This document shows, in pieces, positions 13,442 to 21,507 of a stretch of 30,493 bases of DNA (position 1 is its first letter; the number at the start of each line of letters is the position of its first letter). Position numbers and translations under genes: made by a program. Source of the stretch: a virus; the IMG/VR virus record IMGVR_UViG_3300031622_000010, positions 1 through 30,493 of that record, one strand, 5' to 3'. The notes beneath the pieces are model-generated. The model did no database searches, was not told the DNA's origin, and was given only the letters and a program-made list of their open reading frames with translations.

Positions 13442-13914
13442 TGATTGATCCTATTACAGCAATGGCTGCGGCTACCGCTGCATATAAGGGGATTAAGAAG
13501 GCCGTAGAGTTTGGGCAAGGCATTTCCGAAATGTCTGATAGTGTCGCTAAGTTTGCCAAAGCCGCATCTGATATAGATTTTTTAGAAAAGAAATCTCAGA
13601 AGCCTCCGATGTGGCAAATGTTTGGAGACACAGAAGCCAACGCTCTAGAAATCTGGTCTAAAAAACAGAAATTGGCCGAATATCGTGAGGAACTCCGAAC
13701 GCATATCAGTTGGACCTACGGCCCAAGCGCTTGGGAATCCATCGTAAAAATTGAGGGACAGCAGAGAAAAAGACAGCAAGAACTAGTATACAAGAAACAA
13801 GAGTTTATTGATAACCTTATCAGTTGGGCTATCGGTGGTGCTTTGCTTCTGGGCGGTGTCGGTGCGCTTATAAGCGTTATTGTTTTGCTAGGCATAAAGC
13901 CTGGAAAATTTTGA
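13441..13914 (+). CDS. Phage protein with C-terminal membrane span
   Basis: A 157-aa protein. It starts MIDPITAMAAATAAYKGIKK, a start that I recall from many uncharacterised marine-phage proteins located near lysis genes. A charged helical middle (ALEIWSKKQKLAEYREELRT) ends in one membrane span at about 128-150 (LISWAIGGALLLGGVGALIS). It probably lies in the inner membrane with its long helical part in the cytoplasm. Function unknown; a lysis-regulating role is suggested only by its place. Confidence 0.75.
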   Translation: MIDPITAMAAATAAYKGIKKAVEFGQGISEMSDSVAKFAKAASDIDFLEKKSQKPPMWQMFGDTEANALEIWSKKQKLAEYREELRTHISWTYGPSAWESIVKIEGQQRKRQQELVYKKQEFIDNLISWAIGGALLLGGVGALISVIVLLGIKPGKF

Positions 13915-14084
13915 TGTGGGTGTTGGTGTGGTTCCAGCTACTCAACAATAGCGTCAACCATTTCGAGTTAGGCCAGTTCGAGGATAATAGCTCATGCGTT
14001 AGAGCAAAAGATGAAGCAAAAGTTCTTATCACAGATAGCAACACAGTTACTTACTGTTTCCAAATCCAGGATAGAAAATTATGA
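13914..14084 (+). CDS. 56-aa protein with hydrophobic N-terminus
   Basis: The ATG overlaps the preceding stop (TGATG) and the stop overlaps the next start (ATGA). The product begins MWVLVWFQLLNNSVNHFELG, a short hydrophobic start too brief for a firm membrane span, and ends in a beta-looking part with two cysteines (SSCVRAKDEAK, VTYCFQIQ) that could form a disulfide if exported. It could be a small periplasmic or spanin-like protein, but no lipobox is present. A longer frame upstream lies inside the previous gene and is not used. Confidence 0.6.
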   Translation: MWVLVWFQLLNNSVNHFELGQFEDNSSCVRAKDEAKVLITDSNTVTYCFQIQDRKL

Positions 14085-14407
14085 CTAACTACGATTTAAA
14101 CGGCAACGGCAAGATCGATGCAGATGAACGAGAAATAATGCTTGAGGATCGGCGGCGCAATATGGAAGATGCTGACGCAAAAAGAGACACACAAAGAAGA
14201 CTAACGGTTGCCTGTGCTTCTGGTATGTTAGCCTACCCTTTCGCTATTGTGGGTGCCTCTGCGCTGGGCCTTGACGCTGCTTCTAACCTGATTGCTGATA
14301 TTGCTGCCGTGTATGTGGTCGCGGCTTCTGGTGTCGTTGTAGGTTACTTTGGATTTAACGCAATGGAGAGCAAAAATGCTGCAAGCACTAATCGGACCAG
14401 TGGCTGA
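14081..14407 (+). CDS. EF-hand membrane protein, holin-like
   Basis: A 108-aa protein. Residues 5-16 (DLNGNGKIDADE) form a complete calcium-binding EF-hand loop with D, N, N, G, I, D and E at the seven canonical places. A charged helix (REIMLEDRRRNMEDADAKRD) follows, and then two membrane spans (about 43-63 and 70-95; ACASGMLAYPFAIVGASALG, then VYVVAASGVVVGYFGF). Two spans in a lysis cassette suggest a class II holin or antiholin. Calcium control is inferred from the loop only. AGGAT precedes the ATG. The next gene overlaps it by 32 bases. Confidence 0.75.
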   Translation: MTNYDLNGNGKIDADEREIMLEDRRRNMEDADAKRDTQRRLTVACASGMLAYPFAIVGASALGLDAASNLIADIAAVYVVAASGVVVGYFGFNAMESKNAASTNRTSG

Positions 14408-14768
14408 GTTAGCTGGTGGGTGGCTTAAAGGTAAGGCAAGCGCACAGGCCGCGAATGCAAACCTAAAGATGGTTGAGGCGGAAGCGAAGGCCACCATAAT
14501 GAAGTCGGCTGCTACCTCAGAAGCTGACTGGGAAAAGATTATGGCGCAGGGTACACAAAATTCGTGGAAAGACGAATATCTTGTTCTACTTTTTTCGATC
14601 CCGCTAATTTTAGCATTTTTGCCGTTTGAATGGGCAGACAAGGCTGTAGCTAATGGCTTTGCTGCGCTCGACACTATGCCGGATTGGTACAGCTACACGT
14701 TAGGCGTAATTGTTGCCAGTAGCTTTGCAGTACGGTCAGCAACTAAATTTTTCGGAGGTAAAAAATGA
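14376..14768 (+). CDS. Holin-family protein
   Basis: A 130-aa protein. I chose the ATG at 14376 (MLQALIGPVAELAGGWLKGK), which has GAGAG upstream; a start 27 bases earlier lies deeper in the previous gene. A long charged helix precedes NSWKDEYLVLLFSIPLILAF, a membrane span, and a second hydrophobic segment (YSYTLGVIVASSFAVRS) ends the protein. The WKDE-then-membrane layout resembles the three-span holin/GTA-holin proteins of alphaproteobacterial phages. It should let the endolysin encoded next reach the cell wall. The next start overlaps its stop (ATGA). Confidence 0.75.
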   Translation: MLQALIGPVAELAGGWLKGKASAQAANANLKMVEAEAKATIMKSAATSEADWEKIMAQGTQNSWKDEYLVLLFSIPLILAFLPFEWADKAVANGFAALDTMPDWYSYTLGVIVASSFAVRSATKFFGGKK

Positions 14769-15316
14769 AAAAGAACTGGGAACCGTTTTTTGAAATGCTG
14801 ATCGAGCATGAAGGAAATTTTACTGACGATCAACGCGACAGCGGCAACTCTAGGGGCGATGGTCACGGAAACCAAGGCTCCACAATGCTTGGCGTCACGT
14901 CTTGGAATTGGGCGAAATACACTGACAAGCCAGCGCCGAAAGATGTGATGCAAAAGTTAACAAAAGATGATGTTAAACCGCTGTACAAGCAAAACTATTG
15001 GAACGCCATTAAAGGTGACGACCTTCCTTCTGGGGTAGACGTAAGCTGTGCTGATCTTTGTGTTAATGCCGGACCAGGCCGCGCAGCTAAGATACTTCAA
15101 CGCGCAGTATCGGCGAAAGCTGATGGGGCAATAGGGCCGAAAACGGTAGCGTCGGTTTATGACCATGATCCAATAGACGTTTTACACAAATACTATGATG
15201 GCCGCGAAGCGTTTTACCGCTCTCTGGACGACTATAAAATTTACGGAAATGGGTGGAGTAGGCGGAACACCGAAACGTTAGAAAAGGCATTGGATTTAGT
15301 CGATGAACGAGATTAA
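14765..15316 (+). CDS. GH108-type endolysin
   Basis: A 183-aa peptidoglycan hydrolase with a perfect GGAGG six bases before the ATG. The catalytic glutamate is probably Glu16 in IEHEGN, where the family usually has EGGY or EGGF. The substrate-loop motif reads GSTMLGVT (38-45), with an unusually long polar stretch before it. The C-terminal half has a peptidoglycan-binding-3-like part (ADLCVNAGPGRAAKILQRAV, DGAIGPKTV). No signal peptide is visible, so export depends on the holin. It overlaps terL by 14 bases, joining lysis to packaging. Confidence 0.88.
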   Translation: MKKNWEPFFEMLIEHEGNFTDDQRDSGNSRGDGHGNQGSTMLGVTSWNWAKYTDKPAPKDVMQKLTKDDVKPLYKQNYWNAIKGDDLPSGVDVSCADLCVNAGPGRAAKILQRAVSAKADGAIGPKTVASVYDHDPIDVLHKYYDGREAFYRSLDDYKIYGNGWSRRNTETLEKALDLVDERD

Positions 15317-16883
15317 GCGTTTCGAAGATCTTGATAAAAAGATTGCGTCTGCAAAGCGGCTAAAGAAGGCCATTGAATGCAGAACCAGCTTTATAGACTT
15401 TGTGAAGTACACAATGCCTGATCCAGAAGACCCAGATGACATTCAGCTGAGTATGTTCAAGGATGCAAAGCACCATCGAGCTTTGGCAAAAGTGTTAGAG
15501 AAAGTAGAAAAAGGTCACATTCCGCGTTTGATTGTTTCTATGCCACCGAGACATGGAAAATCTGAGCTAGTTTCACGGCGATTTGTTCCTTGGATACAAG
15601 GTAAAGACCCTTACCGAAACGTTATCTTTGCCACATATAACGAAGATTTTGCAAAAGACTTTGGTGCAGATGTTCGAAGTATAATGAGCGCACCTCAATA
15701 CAAGCACGTATTCCCTAACCATTCGTTTAGAAAAGGCGGTGCATCTAAGTCTCGTATTCAAAGCGGTGCTGGTGGCATGTCTGTATTTGTGGGTAGAGGT
15801 GGGTCGATCACAGGCCGAGGTGGTGATTTTGTCATACTGGACGACCCTATTAAGGATAGTTTAGAAGCAAATTCGCCAGCATTGCGTGAACAGCTTTGGT
15901 CATGGTTTACTCAAGTTTTAATGACGCGACTAATGACATCATCAGCATCGATCGTAATTGTTCAAACTCGTTGGCACGAAGATGACTTGGTTGGGCGTCT
16001 TACTGATCCCACCAATCCTCATTACACGCCGGAAGAGGCGTCGAAGTGGAAGATAATTAACCTCCCTGCCCTTGCAGAAGAAGATGATCCTCTTGGCCGT
16101 AAACCTGGGGAATTGCTTTGGCCGGAACGCTTTGACATGGAGTTTATGGAAGCACAGCGCCGTTTAGATCGACGCGGGTTTTCTGCTCTTTATCAAGGCA
16201 AGCCAACGCCAGAGGACGGAGATTTATTTCGCAGAGAGCATTTGGTTTTCTACAATAAGGCTGATTTACCAAAAGATTTAAGAATTTACGCCGCTTCCGA
16301 TCACGCTGTTGGCGTTGATAAAACTCGAAATGATGCTACTTGTTTGCTAATCGTGGGTGTCGATCATAACGACGATATATACTTGATTGACTGCTGGTGG
16401 CAGAAGCAGCCAACAGACAAGGTAGTGGATGCCATGCTGGACTTGATGCGTAAGCACAAACCATTGATATGGTGGGCAGAAAAAGGTCATATATCTAAAG
16501 CTATCGGCCCATTTCTGCGCAAGCGTATGGCTGAAGAAAAGGTTTACTGCCGGATCGAAGAGGTAACGCCCGTAGCAAATAAAGTGCAACGCGCACAAAG
16601 TATTTTGGGTCGCATGGCTATGAAAAAAGTACAGCTACCCAAGAGCGCCCACTGGACACAGGGAGCGGTTGACGAGCTTTTAAAGTTTCCGCAGTCGCGT
16701 CACGATGATTTTGTTGATACACTGGCATGGATTGGCATGGGTTTGTCTCGAATAGCTTCACCAGGCGGTGCAATTGTTAGAGACAATAGAACTCCAGAGG
16801 TTGGAACACTCGCGTGGGTTAAGTTTGCGGGTAACGAGCAAAAGAAATTAGAACGCATGTTTAATGCGACCGGAGGTTGGTAA
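15303..16883 (+). CDS. terL: Terminase large subunit (packaging ATPase/nuclease)
   Basis: A 526-aa motor that drives DNA into the prohead and cuts it. Walker A is PPRHGKSE (81-88), Walker B is FVILDD (176-181), and the coupling motif is in QTRWHEDD (221-228). The C-terminal nuclease (RNase H fold) shows IYAASDHAVG at about 335-344 and IYLIDCWW, and ends with HDDFVDTLAW, which supplies the last metal-binding aspartates. Length is normal for the family. It begins inside the endolysin gene and ends in the portal start (TAATG), so all three are translated as a unit. Confidence 0.97.
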   Translation: MNEIKRFEDLDKKIASAKRLKKAIECRTSFIDFVKYTMPDPEDPDDIQLSMFKDAKHHRALAKVLEKVEKGHIPRLIVSMPPRHGKSELVSRRFVPWIQGKDPYRNVIFATYNEDFAKDFGADVRSIMSAPQYKHVFPNHSFRKGGASKSRIQSGAGGMSVFVGRGGSITGRGGDFVILDDPIKDSLEANSPALREQLWSWFTQVLMTRLMTSSASIVIVQTRWHEDDLVGRLTDPTNPHYTPEEASKWKIINLPALAEEDDPLGRKPGELLWPERFDMEFMEAQRRLDRRGFSALYQGKPTPEDGDLFRREHLVFYNKADLPKDLRIYAASDHAVGVDKTRNDATCLLIVGVDHNDDIYLIDCWWQKQPTDKVVDAMLDLMRKHKPLIWWAEKGHISKAIGPFLRKRMAEEKVYCRIEEVTPVANKVQRAQSILGRMAMKKVQLPKSAHWTQGAVDELLKFPQSRHDDFVDTLAWIGMGLSRIASPGGAIVRDNRTPEVGTLAWVKFAGNEQKKLERMFNATGGW

Positions 16884-18943
16884 TGCACGAAGAAATGTTG
16901 ATAGAAGGGACCGACACCGAAAGAAAGGAGCCAACAGCGCGACGAAAAGCTCTTGTTTCTGGTTGGCTCTCAAAGATTAAATCCGCAAAAGGTTTCCATG
17001 ATAAAGCGTACAAGCAAATGCGCAAAGATATGGACGCTACGCTCAAAGGTTTTGACGCCGCGCTCTGGGATGATAGTCAGTATGTCGCAAACATTTTGCA
17101 ACGGCATGTTCAGCAGCGAACGGCGCAACTATACGCAAAAAACCCCAAGGCTGTGGCTAAACGTAGAAAGCGCATGGAGCATGTGGCGTGGGATGGCGAC
17201 CAAAAGACGCTTATGATGGCCTATGAGGCATCTCAGCAAGCAGCGGAAATGGGAATGCCCCCTCCACCCGAAGCGGCTATGATTATCCAAGATTTTCAAA
17301 ACGCCAAAAACAACAATAAAATGTTAGACAATACTGCGCTTACTCTGGAAAACCTTTTTGACTATTACATGAAGGAACAGACCCCGACTTTCAAAAACGA
17401 AATGAAAGCCTTGGTCCGTAGGGTTGTGACAACCGGCGTTGGTTTTGTAAAAGTGAACTACCAGCGGGAGATGCAGCGTTCACCAGAGGTATCAGCAAAG
17501 ATTTCGGATGTTCAATCTCAAATAGACTTTCTGCGCCGTGTTTCGTCTGAAGCGGCAGAAGGCGAGATCGAGCAAGATGATCCACAGATCGAAGAGTTGA
17601 TGCTTTCGATGAAGGCGTTAATGGATCAGGACATGATTACGGTGCGCGAAGGTCTGGTGTTTGATTTCCCAGAGGCCAATAGCATAATTATCGATCCGAT
17701 GTGCCGACAGGTACGGGGTTTTGTTGGCGCTGGGTGGTTGGCACATGAATTGTATCTGTCTCCAGACGAGATCAAAGAAATTTATGATGTCGATCTAAAA
17801 AACCAGTTCCGTTCATATGATATGAAGGGCCGCTTAACCGGCAGCAACGACCCGTATGACCAGAAAGTTTCTTACAACGAACAGAATGGTGAAAGCGTCA
17901 ATAAAGGCTTAGTGCAGATATTTGATATATTTGATAAGAAAACTGGAGTGCAATACTGCGTAGCTGACGGATACGATGACTTTCTTCGTGAACCGTCCAG
18001 CCCAGACATTCATGTAGAAAGCTTTTGGCCCATCTTCTCGTTAGTTTTTAATGAGGTAGAACACAAAGATCACCTATATCCACCAAGTGACGTTCAACTG
18101 CTAATGCCGATGCAGCACGAATATAACCGTGCGCGGCAAGGATTGCGTGAGCATAGACGCGCAAACCGTCCAAAGTATGCAGCCCCAGCCGGTGTTCTTG
18201 AGCCAGCGGATAAAGAAAAGTTGTCAACTCACCCCGCCAATGCGGTGATCGAACTTCAAGCATTAGCGTCTGGTCAGAAGGTTAGCGATGTCATCCAACC
18301 TATTGGTCAGATTGGCATTGATCCAAATCTTTACGAAGTACGCACCATCTTTGATGACATTCAGCTGGTTGTCGGTGCGCAAGAAGCACAGTTTGGTGGC
18401 GTCAGCAAAGCGACTGCTACTGAGACTTCGATTGCGGAGTCGGCTCGAATGTCGAGCTTGGGTGCGAACATTGACGAGCTTGACAGCTTTATGTCTGAGA
18501 TCACGCGCGCAGCTGGACAGGTTCTATTGCAAGAGATGTCTGTTGAGGCGGTTAAAAAGATTGTAGGTCCAGGTGCTGTTTGGCCGGAGCTTACTCGATT
18601 AGATGTAATGGAAGAAATTCTATTAGAGATCGAGGCCGGCTCTACTGGCAAGCCCAACCGAGCAGCTGAATTGCAGAACATGGAGCGGATCATGCCGTTC
18701 CTACTGCAAATTCCTGGAATTGATCCACAATGGTTAGCGAAAGAATTGTTGAAACGGCTTGATGACAAGCTGGAGCTAAACGAAGCTTTTGCAGATCAAG
18801 TACCTAGCATTGTTGCAATGAACCAATTGCAGCGACCAGGAACGGGTGATCCCGCACTACAAGGATCGCCACAAGGAGGTGCGGATAACGCGCCACAAAT
18901 GGCTTCTGGTGGTAGTTTGCCACCAATGGGAGCTAATCAGTAG
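16883..18943 (+). CDS. Portal protein
   Basis: A 686-aa protein; GGAGG lies seven bases before the ATG at 16883, which overlaps the terL stop. An in-frame TTG two codons earlier is too close to the site. Portal features are helical and mixed segments (NTALTLENLFDYYMKEQTPT, RRVVTTGVGFVKVNYQRE) that match the long podovirus/P22-like portals. A sequence of DVQLLMPMQHEYNRARQGLR is typical of the crown and wing regions, and the end is Gln/Pro/Gly-rich and probably disordered. Twelve copies form the ring at the capsid vertex through which DNA passes and to which the adaptor binds. Confidence 0.93.
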   Translation: MHEEMLIEGTDTERKEPTARRKALVSGWLSKIKSAKGFHDKAYKQMRKDMDATLKGFDAALWDDSQYVANILQRHVQQRTAQLYAKNPKAVAKRRKRMEHVAWDGDQKTLMMAYEASQQAAEMGMPPPPEAAMIIQDFQNAKNNNKMLDNTALTLENLFDYYMKEQTPTFKNEMKALVRRVVTTGVGFVKVNYQREMQRSPEVSAKISDVQSQIDFLRRVSSEAAEGEIEQDDPQIEELMLSMKALMDQDMITVREGLVFDFPEANSIIIDPMCRQVRGFVGAGWLAHELYLSPDEIKEIYDVDLKNQFRSYDMKGRLTGSNDPYDQKVSYNEQNGESVNKGLVQIFDIFDKKTGVQYCVADGYDDFLREPSSPDIHVESFWPIFSLVFNEVEHKDHLYPPSDVQLLMPMQHEYNRARQGLREHRRANRPKYAAPAGVLEPADKEKLSTHPANAVIELQALASGQKVSDVIQPIGQIGIDPNLYEVRTIFDDIQLVVGAQEAQFGGVSKATATETSIAESARMSSLGANIDELDSFMSEITRAAGQVLLQEMSVEAVKKIVGPGAVWPELTRLDVMEEILLEIEAGSTGKPNRAAELQNMERIMPFLLQIPGIDPQWLAKELLKRLDDKLELNEAFADQVPSIVAMNQLQRPGTGDPALQGSPQGGADNAPQMASGGSLPPMGANQ

Positions 18944-18950
18944 CAGTTTG

Positions 18951-18979
18951 TTGAAAGTTGTGACAAATCGCGTTAAACT
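18951..18979 (+). promoter_or_regulatory. Promoter before scaffold and capsid genes
   Basis: TTGAAA (18951-18956) and TAAACT (18974-18979) are 17 bp apart, with 5/6 and 4/6 consensus matches. It begins in the gap after the portal gene and would boost scaffold and capsid transcription. A short hairpin (ACGGCA-TC-TGCCGT, 18986-18999) lies in the resulting leader, before the AAGGA ribosome site. Confidence 0.55.
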
Positions 18980-19018
18980 AAATCAACGGCATCTGCCGTA
19001 ACTTATAAGGACGATAAC

Positions 19019-19969
19019 ATGGTCGATCAGATCGAAGAGTTGGAACCGTCCACCGACTCTGAAATACCCCAGGACGAAGAGGTGCTTTCGTCAAGCGCAG
19101 AAAGCGAAACTGAAGAAGATTTACTAAGTGTTGTTCAAGATGCAATGCAGATGTCTACTACGGACGAGGGTTCGCAACCCGAAGAGACTGAAACTGAAGA
19201 GGATAACGAGTTTATTGCGTCTACAGAGGATTCTTCTGATGAAGATGAAAGCTTTGAAGACGTACCCTTTAATAAACATCCACGTTTTAAAAAATTAATT
19301 GAAGAAAGAAACAGCTACAAGCAAGGTGCTAATCAGTACAATCAGATACAAAGCTTTTTAGATCAAAACTCTGTATCTGCTGATGAAGCAGCCACCGGCC
19401 TTCAAATCATGGCATTGATGAAGAACAATCCAGCCGAAGCGTTAAAAGCCTTGCAGCCTTATGTAGAAAATCTTTCAGTCGTAACGGGTTCTAAAATTCC
19501 GCAAGACATTCAATCGAAAGTGGATGACGGCTATCTGGATGAAGATGCTGCTAGAGAACTATCCGTGTCACGGATGGAAGCACAGCGTCAAAAGCAGATG
19601 CGTGAGCAGCTGGAGCAGCAAAACGCTGCATCAACAGAACAGCAAAACAAAAGTTACTTGGCTCAAACCGTTACTACTTGGGAAGAAAAAACTCGTCAAT
19701 CTGATCCAGATTACAGCCTCAAAGAAGCAGAAATTGATGATCGCGTTCGATTGTTGGTTTTGGATCGTGGAAGGCCGCAAACAAGTCAAGAGGCGTTATC
19801 GATGGCAAAGGAAGCCTACGATACTGTTTCTGAGCGGTACACAGCACGTTTCAAAAATGTCCGACAAATCAAACCGGCATCAGGTGGCAAAATAAGCGGA
19901 ACACCCGAAGCAGCGCCGAACAGCTTAATGGAAGCAGTTCAACACGCGCTGACTAACGGAGCCGCATAA
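19019..19969 (+). CDS. Capsid assembly scaffold protein
   Basis: A 316-aa protein directly before the major capsid gene, the usual place. The first 85 residues are extremely acidic and disordered (EETETEEDNEFIASTEDSSD). Then come helices (FNKHPRFKKLIEERNSYKQG), a long coiled coil rich in Gln and Arg (MEAQRQKQMREQLEQQNAAS), and a short basic C-terminal region (RFKNVRQIKPASGGKISG). Acidic tail, helical body and basic end match podovirus scaffolds (T7 gp9/P22 gp8 type), where the basic end binds the coat protein. It leaves or is lost when the prohead matures. Confidence 0.88.
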   Translation: MVDQIEELEPSTDSEIPQDEEVLSSSAESETEEDLLSVVQDAMQMSTTDEGSQPEETETEEDNEFIASTEDSSDEDESFEDVPFNKHPRFKKLIEERNSYKQGANQYNQIQSFLDQNSVSADEAATGLQIMALMKNNPAEALKALQPYVENLSVVTGSKIPQDIQSKVDDGYLDEDAARELSVSRMEAQRQKQMREQLEQQNAASTEQQNKSYLAQTVTTWEEKTRQSDPDYSLKEAEIDDRVRLLVLDRGRPQTSQEALSMAKEAYDTVSERYTARFKNVRQIKPASGGKISGTPEAAPNSLMEAVQHALTNGAA

Positions 19970-19981
19970 AGGAGCGTAGAA

Positions 19982-21034
19982 ATGGCATTTTCATCTGCCG
20001 AACTGGCGAACATCGCCAACGCCGCACTCGATTACTACATCGATAAAGGCAACGTCTACAGCCAAAGCCTCCAAGACAAACCTTTGCTGAAAGCTATTGA
20101 TGGCGCAGCAAAGACGTTTCCTGGTGGTAAAGCTGAATTAAGTGTAGCTGTTAAAGGCACTTACACTACAACTGTAGCTGGTTATACGCATAACGATACT
20201 GTCGCTTATGCAAACCCAGCTAACATAAAACGTGCTAACTATGCGTGGAAAGAACACCATGCTGGTATTTCGCTTACACTGACCGAACTTAAAAAGGACG
20301 GTATTAGCGTAACGGACAGCACAACGTCGGGCGGAACTTCTAACCACAGCGGTCGTGATAGCACTGTTTTGGTTAATTTGTTTCAAGACAAACTCGATGA
20401 CATGATGGAAGGTTATGCCCGTGGCATGAACGATTTCCTTTATGGTGACGGTACAGCTGACGCAAATGCGATTGCTGGTATTCAGTCTTTGATCGTTGAT
20501 GATCCAAGTGCATCTGGAACAACCGTTGGTGGATTGTCTACCGTGTCAAACACATGGTGGAGAAATCGCTCAAATGTTGCGATTACAACATCTGCAACTG
20601 GTCAAGAATTGATCGAAACGCTGCACTCAGAAATGCGACAGCTAAAGCGTTTTGGCGGCAAGCCTAACATTGCTGTTTGTGGCTCTGCTTTCCTTGATCG
20701 ACTAGGCGACGAACTTCGCCGCAATGGTAACTACTCGCAAACTGGTTTTGCGCGCGGTCAAAACATTGCAATGGGTGAGATCAATTACAATGGGCTTAAC
20801 TTTGTATATGATCCGGCGCTTGATGATCTGACTATATCAGGCAAGAACCCAGACAAGCGGTGCTACATCATGGATACGTCTAAGCTGTGCATGTACTACA
20901 TGGACGGTGAAAAGATGAAGCGTCACAGTCCAGCGCGTCCAGCGACACAATACGTCATGTATCGCGCTATCACTACTACCGCAGCACTTTCAGCAACTCA
21001 GCTGAACTGCCACGGTGTTTACGAAATTTCGTAG
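19982..21034 (+). CDS. Major capsid protein
   Basis: A 350-aa coat protein. Its start (MAFSSAELANIANAALDYYI), a central FQDKLDDMMEGYARGMNDFLYGDG segment and the C-terminal motif YMDGEKMKRHSPARPATQYV are typical of HK97-fold capsid proteins of podoviruses. The order scaffold, capsid, adaptor, nozzle supports it strongly. GGAGCG lies before the ATG and a strong terminator follows. Length is usual for the family, and no extra decoration domain is evident. Confidence 0.92.
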   Translation: MAFSSAELANIANAALDYYIDKGNVYSQSLQDKPLLKAIDGAAKTFPGGKAELSVAVKGTYTTTVAGYTHNDTVAYANPANIKRANYAWKEHHAGISLTLTELKKDGISVTDSTTSGGTSNHSGRDSTVLVNLFQDKLDDMMEGYARGMNDFLYGDGTADANAIAGIQSLIVDDPSASGTTVGGLSTVSNTWWRNRSNVAITTSATGQELIETLHSEMRQLKRFGGKPNIAVCGSAFLDRLGDELRRNGNYSQTGFARGQNIAMGEINYNGLNFVYDPALDDLTISGKNPDKRCYIMDTSKLCMYYMDGEKMKRHSPARPATQYVMYRAITTTAALSATQLNCHGVYEIS

Positions 21035-21041
21035 ACTAATC

Positions 21042-21073
21042 GGGGGATGGCCTCGGTCATCTCCCTTTAATTT
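21042..21073 (+). terminator. Intrinsic terminator after the major capsid gene
   Basis: GGGGGATGGC pairs with GTCATCTCCC (with two GT wobbles) around a short CTCG loop, and TTTAATTT follows at 21066-21073. It probably ends most transcripts from the scaffold promoter, so that capsid protein exceeds tail proteins. Confidence 0.8.
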
Positions 21074-21084
21074 AGGAGTTATTA

Positions 21085-21504
21085 ATGTTTGATGTATGTA
21101 AATGTACTGTGGCTATCGGGGGCGATGTTAGGGCTGTAGTAAGTAAACCTTTTGTAACAATAGCTGAAATTGTTCTGTTACAAACAATACACGGCGGTGA
21201 CGCTGTAAATAACATTCGCGTTTGGGACCAGATAGACAGTTCGACTGAAATTGAGCGGGATCGTCTGGGAGTTTTATACAAAGATGCAAAGGTTATAGAA
21301 ATTTTCCAACAATTTGGTGAATTGCCTAAAACGTTAAGTGAAGCACGAATTTCACCAGAACTACTTGACCCAAGTTGGGACAAAGAAAAACCAAAAAAAC
21401 CAAAGAACAAGCCAGCCTCTCGCAAGCGCGCGAGAACTGAAAAAGGTCATTTTGTTAAAGATGATCCCGAAACGCCTGACAACGAGGCTTACGTCGAGGA
21501 ATAA
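21085..21504 (+). CDS. Virion-region protein, unknown
   Basis: A 139-aa protein with AGGAG before the ATG, the first gene after the capsid terminator. The N-terminal 75 residues are compact (MFDVCKCTVAIGGDVRAVVS, TIAEIVLLQTIHGGDAVNNI). The C-terminal third is a basic, disordered tail (KKPKNKPASRKRARTEKGHF) ending acidic. I recall similar IAEIxxLxxIHGxDAV proteins beside phage capsid genes, without an agreed role. It may be a minor capsid or DNA-contacting protein. Confidence 0.75.
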   Translation: MFDVCKCTVAIGGDVRAVVSKPFVTIAEIVLLQTIHGGDAVNNIRVWDQIDSSTEIERDRLGVLYKDAKVIEIFQQFGELPKTLSEARISPELLDPSWDKEKPKKPKNKPASRKRARTEKGHFVKDDPETPDNEAYVEE

Positions 21505-21507
21505 AGT

